From assembly GCA_035762175.1 (NCBI GenBank), contig DASTPP010000085.1:1-46750 (forward strand): a stretch of DNA of 46,750 bases, in the 5' to 3' direction. Below are positions 21,089 through 28,483 of this stretch, in pieces. Source of the DNA: DASTPP01 sp035762175. Its GTDB lineage: Bacteria; Myxococcota_A; Polyangia; Polyangiales; Polyangiaceae. The position numbers and the translations under genes were made by a program. Within the stretch, counting starts at the first letter, position 1. The number at the start of each line of letters is the position of its first letter. The notes beneath the pieces are model-generated. The model did not search any database and was not told the origin of the DNA. It worked only from the letters and a program-made list of their open reading frames with translations.

Positions 21089-21180
21089 CCTTCGGGCGCC
21101 TACTCGACGTAATGGAAGGTGACGAGCACGCTCGCCTTCGGGCGCCTACTCGACGTAGTGGAAGGTGACGAGCACGCTCG
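21089..21180. repeat. 46-bp perfect-but-one tandem duplication of a gene's 3' end
   Basis: Copy 1 is 21089-21134 and copy 2 is 21135-21180, differing only at 21111/21157 (A/G). Copy 2 is the last 11 codons plus the stop (at 21146-21148) of the minus-strand lipoprotein gene and a few bases beyond. Copy 1 is an untranslated duplicate immediately downstream. Confidence 0.95.
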
Positions 21181-22513
21181 CGCCGGTCTCGGCGTCGACG
21201 AAGAAAGTCTGGTAGTCGTACTGCCAGGGGTTCGGGTGGTAGGTGATGTAGCAGCCGAAGAAGCTGTCGCCGGCGCCGCGGAACTCGAGATCGGCCAGGC
21301 CCGGGGCGGGGTCGACGTCGAGCTCGCCGAAGGCGTTGGCGCTCGCGACCGACTGGCTGACATACTCGACGACCTCGCCGACGTCGGCCAAGAAGGGGCG
21401 GTTCGTGGCGCCCGGGGGCAAGAGCGCGGGGTCGACGCCGAAGCACTCCATGCCCGTGAGGCCGTCGCCGGGGGCGGTGACGAGCGGCCGCCACTCGAAG
21501 TGCTGATCGAGGCGGACCTGGGCGTCCGGGCGGTTGATCTCGTTGACCTCCTCGACGAGCTCTTCGAAAGGCCGGCGGAAGGTGGCAGCATTGCGGAGCC
21601 CGCGGAAGGTCGCCGGCCCGACGCCGGGCGTGGCGGCGATGGCGCCGGCGTTCGCGAAGGGCCGGTTGAAGGCGAGGGCGTTGACGACGGTCTCGTTGAT
21701 CAGAAAATCGAGCGCGCCGTGGAGCTCTTCTTCGCTCGCCTGGTTGACGAAGTCGACCACGGCGGCCGCCTCCCCGGCGGACGTGGCGATCTGGTCGTAG
21801 ATGCCGCCGCAGCTCGACCCGACGAGGCTCGCCTCGCGCGCGGCCGAGAGCAGCTGCTGCAGCCGCGTCTCGGCGACGCCGCCGACGGCCACCACGGAGG
21901 CGACCGAGTCGAAGGGGCGCGCGGCGCGCGCGTCGACGATCGCCTGCGCGACGTTGCTCGGCAGGAACGCGTCGAGCTCGCCGAACGTCGCGCCGTTGAC
22001 GTAGGTCAGAAAGCCGCCGCACGCGGGCGCGGTGTCGCCCCGGTCGTAGTCGAACGTGAGCGGCCCGCACTCTTCCGGGAAGCCGTCGTGGATGGCCGCG
22101 CCCTTCACGTCGGTGCCCCAGTAGAAGACGGCGCCGTACGAGTTCTCGCCCGCGCCGTACTCGATCTCGACGTAGAACTGGTTGGTCCAGCTGTCGCGGA
22201 GCACGAGCGCGTTTATCTGGTGCTCGTCGACGCGGTCGAACGCCTCCTCGACGGTGGTCACGTCGGTGTGCGCCGACTCTTGGACCGCCAGGACGATCTG
22301 GGCGCGCTGCAATGCCGACAGGCCGGGGATCGACGCCGGCGTCAGCACGTCCGCCGCGAGCACTTCGTCGCCGAGCCCGCAGGCGCCGACGATGACGGCC
22401 TCGCTGGCAGTGCCGAGCTTCTCGACGTCGGGGTCGGGGCCGGGGGCACAGCCGTTGGCAGAGAGGAGGGCGGAGCCGAGGGTGATCGCGGCGAGGGCAA
22501 AGGGGTGACGCAT
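21146..22513 (-). CDS. Lipoprotein with ComEA-like helix-hairpin-helix motifs
   Basis: Length 455 aa. The leader RHPFALAAITLGSALLSANGC ends in a convincing lipobox. Two or three short segments have helix-hairpin-helix character: LPSNVAQAIVDARAARPFDS then VVAVGGVAETRLQQLL, and NRPFANAGAIAATPGVGPATF. ComEA-like HhH motifs bind DNA in competence proteins, but in large lipoproteins such motifs may be structural. The C-terminal part (WQYDYQTFFVDAETGASVLVTFHYVE) is beta-rich and repeats the style of the residues 110-150 region (FYVEIEYGAGENSYG). Function unknown. Its 3' end is duplicated downstream. Confidence 0.8.
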   Translation of the reverse strand: MRHPFALAAITLGSALLSANGCAPGPDPDVEKLGTASEAVIVGACGLGDEVLAADVLTPASIPGLSALQRAQIVLAVQESAHTDVTTVEEAFDRVDEHQINALVLRDSWTNQFYVEIEYGAGENSYGAVFYWGTDVKGAAIHDGFPEECGPLTFDYDRGDTAPACGGFLTYVNGATFGELDAFLPSNVAQAIVDARAARPFDSVASVVAVGGVAETRLQQLLSAAREASLVGSSCGGIYDQIATSAGEAAAVVDFVNQASEEELHGALDFLINETVVNALAFNRPFANAGAIAATPGVGPATFRGLRNAATFRRPFEELVEEVNEINRPDAQVRLDQHFEWRPLVTAPGDGLTGMECFGVDPALLPPGATNRPFLADVGEVVEYVSQSVASANAFGELDVDPAPGLADLEFRGAGDSFFGCYITYHPNPWQYDYQTFFVDAETGASVLVTFHYVE

Positions 22514-22736
22514 GGGGGGGCCTTATGTAACCGATCGCCGTTATCGCGATCTACCCTCGCCGTCACCCTCGCGAGACGTCGGGGCCAGCGGGCGGCAGGG
22601 GTTCGGGGGGAGGTTAAGAAACCCAACCCTGTCTCGGTTCGAACCCTGCGCGGGGCGGGGAAGGGAAGGCGCGGGCTCGCGTTCTGCTGCCGCCGGAACC
22701 CACGCCCCCTTCGCCTTCGCGCCGGGCGCTTCGTCG

Positions 22737-23594
22737 TCAGCCGAGGCGCTCGGCGACGCGCATCGCGTAGGCCACGAAGGCCCGCGTGGCGGCGATCTCG
22801 GCCGGGTCGGCGGGCAGCTCGGCCTCGCTCGCGCCCTTCTTGAGCGCCTGCGCCCGTTCGATGAGGCCGCAGAACGAGGGGTCGAACGCGCCCCGGGCCC
22901 AGGTCATGGCGGCCTTCTTCGAGGTCACCTCGCCCACCTCGAGGGTGTGCAAGATGCGGCAGAAGAGGCCCACCCAGAAGGCCTGGAAGGCCACGAGGTG
23001 CATCGGCTCGAGGCCCGTCGCGAGCCAGCGGCCCATCGTCGCGCGCACCTCGGCCTTCAGGGCCTCGGGCGTGACCGGCTCGACGAACTCGCGCGGGTGG
23101 GGGCCCGCGAGCACGACGCCCTTTTCGCGCAGGCACCAGCGCACGACCCGGGTATTATCGTGCTCCGACCGGACGAGCGTCTTCGACCCGTGGTCGAGGT
23201 ACCAGAAGGGGTAGGCGAGCGGCGGGCTGCCCGAGGTGCCCGGGTCGGCCCAGTCGTCGGGGCGCGGCTCGCCGGGCGGGTCGCGGGGCGTCGTCGACCA
23301 GCGGCAGAGCACGTCGATCGGCGCGTACGAGCCCTCGAGCCCGGTGCGCCAGTAGGGCTCGGGCAGCTCGTGAATCGCCGCGTGCAGCGCCTGGAAGGGC
23401 GGCAGCTCGTCGCGGGCGAGATCGCGCCGGGTGACGATGATGAAGTCGCAATCGCTGTAGGGCGTGAAGTCGCCGACCGCGAACGAGCCTTGCAGATAGG
23501 CCCCGATGAAATTGTCGCCGAGCAGCGCGCGCGCGCCCTCGAGCAAATGGCTGAGCACCGCGTTCAAGCCCGCGTAGGGCGTCACGTGAATCAT
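22737..23594 (-). CDS. Nucleotidyltransferase-fold protein (AadA/DUF4111-like)
   Basis: Length 285 aa, starting MIHVTPYAGLNAVLSHLLEG. The signature GSFAVGDFTPYSDCDFIIV is the GSx(10)DxD motif of pol-beta-type nucleotidyltransferases. The layout, with a C-terminal helical domain from about residue 185, is that of aminoglycoside adenylyltransferases and their relatives of unknown substrate. The C-terminal domain has a long helix-rich tail (ALKKGASEAELPADPAEIAAT). Cytosolic. A resistance role should not be assumed from the fold. Neighbours are 30-50% unrelated housekeeping-type genes, so context gives no clue. Confidence 0.8.
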   Translation of the reverse strand: MIHVTPYAGLNAVLSHLLEGARALLGDNFIGAYLQGSFAVGDFTPYSDCDFIIVTRRDLARDELPPFQALHAAIHELPEPYWRTGLEGSYAPIDVLCRWSTTPRDPPGEPRPDDWADPGTSGSPPLAYPFWYLDHGSKTLVRSEHDNTRVVRWCLREKGVVLAGPHPREFVEPVTPEALKAEVRATMGRWLATGLEPMHLVAFQAFWVGLFCRILHTLEVGEVTSKKAAMTWARGAFDPSFCGLIERAQALKKGASEAELPADPAEIAATRAFVAYAMRVAERLG

Positions 23595-23818
23595 GGTCGT
23601 GTCTCGAGCGTGAAAGGCCGGGCCCCGCGCGCCGACGGGCGGCGGGGCAGAAGAGAGCGCTAGGTTGCGGAGGCGCTCAGGCCTTGAGACGCTCGAACGG
23701 ACACATGGCCCCAAGTCTAGCGCGGCCCCGGCCCCGCGCCAGCCCCCCCCGACGCCCCGGCCGAACGCCCCGCCCTCGACCCGCGCGGCGGTCGCATCGC
23801 CGCGGCCTCGCGCCCGCC

Positions 23819-24190
23819 TCACGCCCCCTTGGCCTGCGCGACCCACGCCGCCCACACCTCGGGGCGGAAGCCGAGGGTGGCCTCTTTGCCGTTTCGCACG
23901 ATCGGCGTGCGGAGCAAGAGCGGGTCGTCGAGCAGCAGCCGCTCGAGCCGCTCGCCCGCGGGCTCGGCGTACTTGAGCCCCTTGGCGAGGTAGCGCGCGC
24001 CCTCTTTGTCGACGAGGGCGGCGAGCCCGCCGACCCGCGCGGCGACGCTCTGCAGCTCGCCCGCCGAGGGCCCCTTGCGGGTCAGATCGATCGGTTGAAA
24101 CTTGACCCCCCGCTCTTTGAAGAAGCGCTCGGCCTTGCGGGTGTCCGAGCACTTGGGGTGCCCCCAGATTTGCACGTTCAAGGTCGTCAC
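23819..24190 (-). CDS. ArsC/Spx-family thioredoxin-fold protein
   Basis: Length 123 aa from GTG 24190, chosen because GAGGGG sits just upstream and the product then begins at the ArsC first strand (TTLNVQIWGHPKCSDTRKAE). The active-site Cys is in PKCSDTRKAERFF. The family Arg/Pro region is LLRTPIVRNGKEATLGF, where ArsC and Spx have RPI. Length matches the family. Classic ArsC reduces arsenate with glutaredoxin, but many members with this motif are YffB-like and of unknown role. No other ars gene is nearby. The start is divergent from the permease gene 104 bp away. Confidence 0.85.
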   Translation of the reverse strand: MTTLNVQIWGHPKCSDTRKAERFFKERGVKFQPIDLTRKGPSAGELQSVAARVGGLAALVDKEGARYLAKGLKYAEPAGERLERLLLDDPLLLRTPIVRNGKEATLGFRPEVWAAWVAQAKGA

Positions 24191-24294
24191 GGCCCCTCGT
24201 GATTGCACACCCCGCGGGCGCGAGCACGCCCGGGGCGGCTCGAATTCTCGCCCCCGGGCTGGCGGGGGGCGCGGCGGCACCGTAAGCAAGGCCG

Positions 24295-25671
24295 ATGACG
24301 ACGCCGACCCGGACGCCCGCCCCCGCGCCAGAGGCGGCGGCCGCGAGCGACTCGCCCGGCGGGCCCTCGCTCGCCCGCACGATGGGGCTCGGGGCGCTCG
24401 TGATCTACGGGGTGGGCGATCTGCTCGGGGCGGGCATCTACGGGCTGGTCGGCGAGGCGGCGGGGCGCCTGGGTCGCGCGGCCTGGCTGGGCTTTCTGGC
24501 GAGCGCCCTGGCCGCGCTCGCCACGGGCCTTTCCTACGCGTCGCTCGGGTCGCGTTACCCGCGCGCGGCCGGCGCGGCGTACGTGGCCGAGCGGGCCTTC
24601 GGCCGGCCCTGGGTCGCCTACCTGCTCGGGCTCGCGACGGTGGCGGCGGGGCTCTCGTCGACGGCGGCGGCCTCGCGCGTGCTCGCCGGCCACCTCGAGG
24701 GGGTCGCCTTCGGGGCGCCGAGGGCGGCGCTGGCGGCCGCGTTCGTGGTGGCGCTCGGGGCCCTGAACTTCTGGGGGCTGCGCGAGTCGACGCGGGTGAA
24801 CGCGCTCTGCACCGCCGCCGAGGCCGGCGGCCTCGTGCTCATCGTCGCCGTCGGGGCCAAGCACTGGGGCTCGGTCGACTACCTCGACGCGGCCGCGCCG
24901 GCCAACCCCGGCGGGGCGCTCACGCCGGCGGCCTTGCTCGGGGGGGCGGCCCTCTCGTTTTACGCCTTCATCGGCTTCGAAGACCTCATCAACGTGGCCG
25001 ACGAGGTCAAAGCGCCGCACCGCACGCTGCCGCGCGGCATCGTCATCGCCCTCGTCGTGACCGCCCTCATGTACACCGCGGTCGCGCTGACCGCGGTGTC
25101 GATCCTGTCGCCGGCCGAGCTCGCCGCCTCGCCGAAGCCCTTGGTCGACGTGGCGGCGCGCGCGGCGCCTTGGCTGCCGCCGGCGGCCTTCACGGCCGTG
25201 GCGGTGCTCGCGGTGACGAACACGGCGCTGCTCAATTCGATCACCGGCTCGCGCCTGCTCTACGGCATGGCGCGGCAGGGCCTCTTGCCGCGCGCGCTCG
25301 GGCGCGTGCACGCCGGGCGCCGCACCCCCCACGTCGCCGTCGGGGCCGTGACGGCGGCGGCGCTCGCGCTCGCCCTCGCGGGCGAGGTGGCGACGCTCGC
25401 GAACGCGACGAGCGTGCTCTTGCTCGCCGTCTTCGTCACCGTCAACGTGGCGCTCTTCCGCCTGCAGCGGCGGCCGGGCGAGCCGCGGGGCGCCTTCGAG
25501 GTGCCGGCGTTCGTGCCGGCGGCGGGCGCGGCGGTCTGCCTCGCCCTGCTCGCCTTCGCCCAGCGCAAGGCCCTGCTCGGCGCCGCCGCCGTGCTCGCCG
25601 CCATCGCCGTGCTCTACGTCGTCTCGCCGAAGCGCGCCCGCCCCGGCGCCGGCGAAGGCGGCCGCCAGTGA
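24295..25671 (+). CDS. APC-superfamily amino acid permease
   Basis: Length 458 aa. After a 28-residue Pro/Ala-rich tail, the first helix has the APC substrate-binding motif GVGDLLGAGIYGLVGEAAG. About twelve hydrophobic segments follow, including FYAFIGFEDLINVADEVK, the conserved helix-6 region (F-x-G-x-E/D...A-x-E-x-K) of the amino acid/polyamine/organocation family. The C-terminus is short and basic. Located in the inner membrane. Substrate not deducible. Divergent from the ArsC-like gene. Confidence 0.92.
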   Translation: MTTPTRTPAPAPEAAAASDSPGGPSLARTMGLGALVIYGVGDLLGAGIYGLVGEAAGRLGRAAWLGFLASALAALATGLSYASLGSRYPRAAGAAYVAERAFGRPWVAYLLGLATVAAGLSSTAAASRVLAGHLEGVAFGAPRAALAAAFVVALGALNFWGLRESTRVNALCTAAEAGGLVLIVAVGAKHWGSVDYLDAAAPANPGGALTPAALLGGAALSFYAFIGFEDLINVADEVKAPHRTLPRGIVIALVVTALMYTAVALTAVSILSPAELAASPKPLVDVAARAAPWLPPAAFTAVAVLAVTNTALLNSITGSRLLYGMARQGLLPRALGRVHAGRRTPHVAVGAVTAAALALALAGEVATLANATSVLLLAVFVTVNVALFRLQRRPGEPRGAFEVPAFVPAAGAAVCLALLAFAQRKALLGAAAVLAAIAVLYVVSPKRARPGAGEGGRQ

Positions 25672-25812
25672 GGCCAATGGTGCCCATGCCCGCGCCACAA
25701 TCTTTCCCGGCACGAGACGGCGCTTTCCGCGAGGCCAGAGCGGGCCGAGCGGCAGCTCGATGGCGTCGAAGGGCTCGGCCCGCCCTGCCTCGTCGCCGAA
25801 GCCCCCGCGAAT

Positions 25813-27150
25813 TTAGAGGCCGAGCGCCTCCCGCAGTTGCTGTCGAATCAGGCCGGCCTCACGCGCCTCGGGGACGCCCGTGTTCGGCAGCGCTCTCGCC
25901 CCTTGGAACTCTTGCTTCAACTGCTTGTAGAGGCGATCTTGGGCGACGAGCCCGTAATTGAACGCGCTCTTCGTCGAGGGTAGCAAGTACCTGGGCACGC
26001 CGGCTTGGGCGTCGAGCGCCATCAAAGAGACCTCGAACACCTCGTCGGAGACGTAGTAAGTGGCGAACCTTCGCGCCGCCTGCCGGCACCGCGCGGAGGT
26101 GCACCGCGAAGACTTGACGAGCGCGTCCACGAACGCCGCCGGCTCGTCTCCGCCCCCGAGCGTCGCCGAGGCGATGTGAAGCTCACCCACCGCCCGGCCG
26201 GGGTGGGCGAGGATGGGGTTCAGGCGCTCAGAGAACCCGATCAACGCGTCCGCGCCCCCGGTCGCGAACAAGTCCACGGCGTCGTCCGCGCAGTGGTTGA
26301 CCCCGTCCTTGATGCACGCAGGTCGGATGTCGCGGAAGTAGTCGGCCACGGCGGGGTCGATCTGCGGCTGCGACAGCGCGCCCCCCAGGTCGGCGTCGGG
26401 GTACGTATCTCGGAAGGCGTCCAGATAAATGGCGACCGAGTCCCACGACCCGTCCATGTCGCCGGCCAAGTTGACCCGCGGCGTGCCGGCGCCCTCGAGC
26501 GCGGCGAGAAGCTCGCCCACGTTGCCCGCGTTGCGAATGAAAGGGCTCTCGGAGATGACGAAGTAACCGCACGTCCAGTGCGGCACGCCGAAGCCGCGCC
26601 CGTCCCAGCGGACGGCCTCTTTCGCCGCGGGGAGAAAGCTCACCCCGCCCACGTGGAATGGCGCGATCGCCCCGCTCTGGGCGAGCGCGCCCAGGGTCAG
26701 CGTGTCTACCTCGACGAGGTGCTGAAAGTCGTCGCCCGCCTCGTCGGTCAGGGCGACGACGGCCTTGTCCGTCTCGTAGGCCAAATCCGCCACGTAGCCC
26801 GGCTCCCAGTCGTACGACCGGACCAGGGGCCGCACCACGAGATCGATGTCAGGGTTCTTGGACTCGAAATCGGATTCTATCCACGCGACGAACGCGTCAG
26901 GCTCCGGGATCCACGGGTAAAGAGAAACCCGCAGCCGGAACGGCCCGCTCGCCTCGTCGTGCGAGGCCGCGCCCGAGTCATCGAACGAGGGCGCACTCGA
27001 CTCGTCGGGGGTGAGCACATTCAACTCGTCGGACGCGGGCGCGGGCCCTTCGTCGGCGGCCGCCCCCGGGGGCGGCGACGGCTGCACGGAGCAAGCCAGT
27101 AGGTGAGTGCCGACCAAGGCGAGTGGAAAGAAAAACATTCGCTTCGCCAT
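25813..27150 (-). CDS. Thiaminase I (thiamine pyridinylase)-like exported lipoprotein
   Basis: Length 445 aa from ATG 27150 (MAKRMFFFPLALVGTHLLAC, an excellent lipobox); an ATG ten codons earlier is possible. After an acidic Ser/Pro linker (to about 70) comes a two-lobed periplasmic-binding-protein fold. It matches thiaminase I at diagnostic points: RVSLYPWIPEPDAF (cf. VALYPYVPDPARF), GFGVPHWTCGYF with Cys 194 at the position of the nucleophile, DALIGFSERL with Glu 308 at the position of the catalytic base, and PRYLLPSTKSAFNYGL (cf. PQYLLPARHQVYEAL). Thiaminase I replaces the thiazole of thiamine with another nucleophile. An alternative is a sugar-binding protein of the same fold, but the Cys/Glu pair argues for the enzyme. 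Confidence 0.8.
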   Translation of the reverse strand: MAKRMFFFPLALVGTHLLACSVQPSPPPGAAADEGPAPASDELNVLTPDESSAPSFDDSGAASHDEASGPFRLRVSLYPWIPEPDAFVAWIESDFESKNPDIDLVVRPLVRSYDWEPGYVADLAYETDKAVVALTDEAGDDFQHLVEVDTLTLGALAQSGAIAPFHVGGVSFLPAAKEAVRWDGRGFGVPHWTCGYFVISESPFIRNAGNVGELLAALEGAGTPRVNLAGDMDGSWDSVAIYLDAFRDTYPDADLGGALSQPQIDPAVADYFRDIRPACIKDGVNHCADDAVDLFATGGADALIGFSERLNPILAHPGRAVGELHIASATLGGGDEPAAFVDALVKSSRCTSARCRQAARRFATYYVSDEVFEVSLMALDAQAGVPRYLLPSTKSAFNYGLVAQDRLYKQLKQEFQGARALPNTGVPEAREAGLIRQQLREALGL

Positions 27151-27462
27151 TTCTTTTTGCCTCGCCAGCAGCCGTATCACGCTGGTCGCGCCGACTTCAA
27201 GTGCCGAGGCGGCGTGGCGTTACGTCGAAGTGGCATTGCACTCGGTGCCATCGTTGAGTTTGTCTCGTTCGTTGCTCTGTGCTTTGGAGCGCCTTGGTGC
27301 CGGCCCCGCCCGTGGGCGCGCCGGCATTCCGGCGGGAGCGGACGCACCGGCGCGGGGAGCGCCGCGAGCGAGCGCGCCAGTGTCGCTTTCGCAAGCCACG
27401 CCGCCCGTTGCGACCGCGCGGCCCCACCGAACGCCCTCTGTGAGGCAACGGTTGCCGTAGTG
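27151..27462. other. 312-bp spacer, no gene recognised
   Basis: The stretch separates the end of the DUF4384-like gene from the start of the thiaminase-like gene, both on the minus strand. The part at 27151-27300 is less GC-rich than the rest and probably includes the thiaminase promoter. No repeat, RNA or terminator was identified. Confidence 0.4.
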
Positions 27463-28425
27463 CTAGGGGCTCTGCCGGCAGGCCCGCACGTGCGGCGCCG
27501 AGGGCTGCGCGAGCAGCGGGGGCGCGCCTCTGTGCGCCGGCGCGGGCTTCGGCCGGTGCTCGAAGCCGAAGCGAAGAACGACGACCCCCTCGGCGTTCGA
27601 CTCGGCTTTTACGCTATCACCCGAGGCACCCTCGACCCCCATGCCGCGAACGATTTCGGCCCGAGCGTTACGAACGCACGTGACCGGGGGGCGCTCGAAC
27701 TCGAGCGCGTGCGCCGACGCCCGCGGGGGCTTCGGACTCGACGGCGCAGGCGGCGCTGTGGCGGGCGCCGGCAGCGCCGCTTGGGTCGTCGAAGGGGGAG
27801 AGGCGGGGCCCGCCATGAGACGCTCGAGTCGAGAGCCGCAGTCGACCGAGGCGTCGCCCGGACGCGCGGTCGCGAGCGCCTTGTCGAGCTGCGGGTCGGC
27901 CTGATCGAGCGGCCGTCGAGAGGCAATGACGTAAAGCGCCTCGCGGCCCGGGTTGTCGTCGAGCACCAGGTTGCCCGAGCCGAGCACGGCCCCCGGCTTT
28001 TGCTCAGGCATCACGATTGAGCCAGAGGCCGGGTACCGTGTGAGCTTTCGCTCGCCATCGCAAAAGACCAAGTAGAGGTGTGTCGCCGTCGAGGTGCTCG
28101 CCGACAGGTACACGCGGTCGCCCGAGGCGAGAGACATCTCGTTGACGAGAGGCCCGCTCTGCGAGCCGCTCACGCTCGGCCAGAGCTCGAGGGTGAAGGG
28201 CGCACTCTCGACCCCCATGCCACGGCCGCCTGGTGACACGCTGACGGCCAGGGTGGCGCCACCCGGCGGTGGCCGTTCGGCCGAGGCGTCCTGGCCCCCG
28301 TGCGCGGGGGGCGGCCTCTCGACGACGCACGCGGCAGATAGAAGGCCGCTGCACGTCATGACCGCTAGCAGGGCGGGGGCCTTGGCTCGCCGAGGCACCC
28401 AAACTCTCTTCTTGTCGCATGGCAT
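27463..28425 (-). CDS. DUF4384-like exported protein next to the kinase-CHAT gene
   Basis: Length 320 aa from ATG 28425 with GGGAGG just upstream. The leader (RRAKAPALLAVMTCSGLLSAACVVERP) ends in a lipobox (SAAC). Residues about 60-160 contain the pattern of DUF4384: LASGDRVYLSASTSTATHLYL, VFCDGERKLTRYP and EALYVIASRRPL. DUF4384 domains recur beside or fused to Ser/Thr kinases and caspase-like proteins. The remaining sequence is Pro/Ala-rich with scattered Cys. It starts 58 bp after the stop of the kinase-CHAT-SUMF1 gene on the same strand, suggesting one transcript. No catalytic motif seen. Confidence 0.75.
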   Translation of the reverse strand: MPCDKKRVWVPRRAKAPALLAVMTCSGLLSAACVVERPPPAHGGQDASAERPPPGGATLAVSVSPGGRGMGVESAPFTLELWPSVSGSQSGPLVNEMSLASGDRVYLSASTSTATHLYLVFCDGERKLTRYPASGSIVMPEQKPGAVLGSGNLVLDDNPGREALYVIASRRPLDQADPQLDKALATARPGDASVDCGSRLERLMAGPASPPSTTQAALPAPATAPPAPSSPKPPRASAHALEFERPPVTCVRNARAEIVRGMGVEGASGDSVKAESNAEGVVVLRFGFEHRPKPAPAHRGAPPLLAQPSAPHVRACRQSP

Positions 28426-28483
28426 GGTCAGCCTCCCCTCAAGCTGGCCGGCGCGTCCGCGCACGGCAGGTTGGTGCCCTCAA

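Noticed and set aside
22737..23594. Aminoglycoside resistance gene
   Set aside because: The GSx(10)DxD motif only shows the nucleotidyltransferase fold. Substrate residues cannot be assigned and there is no mobile-element context.
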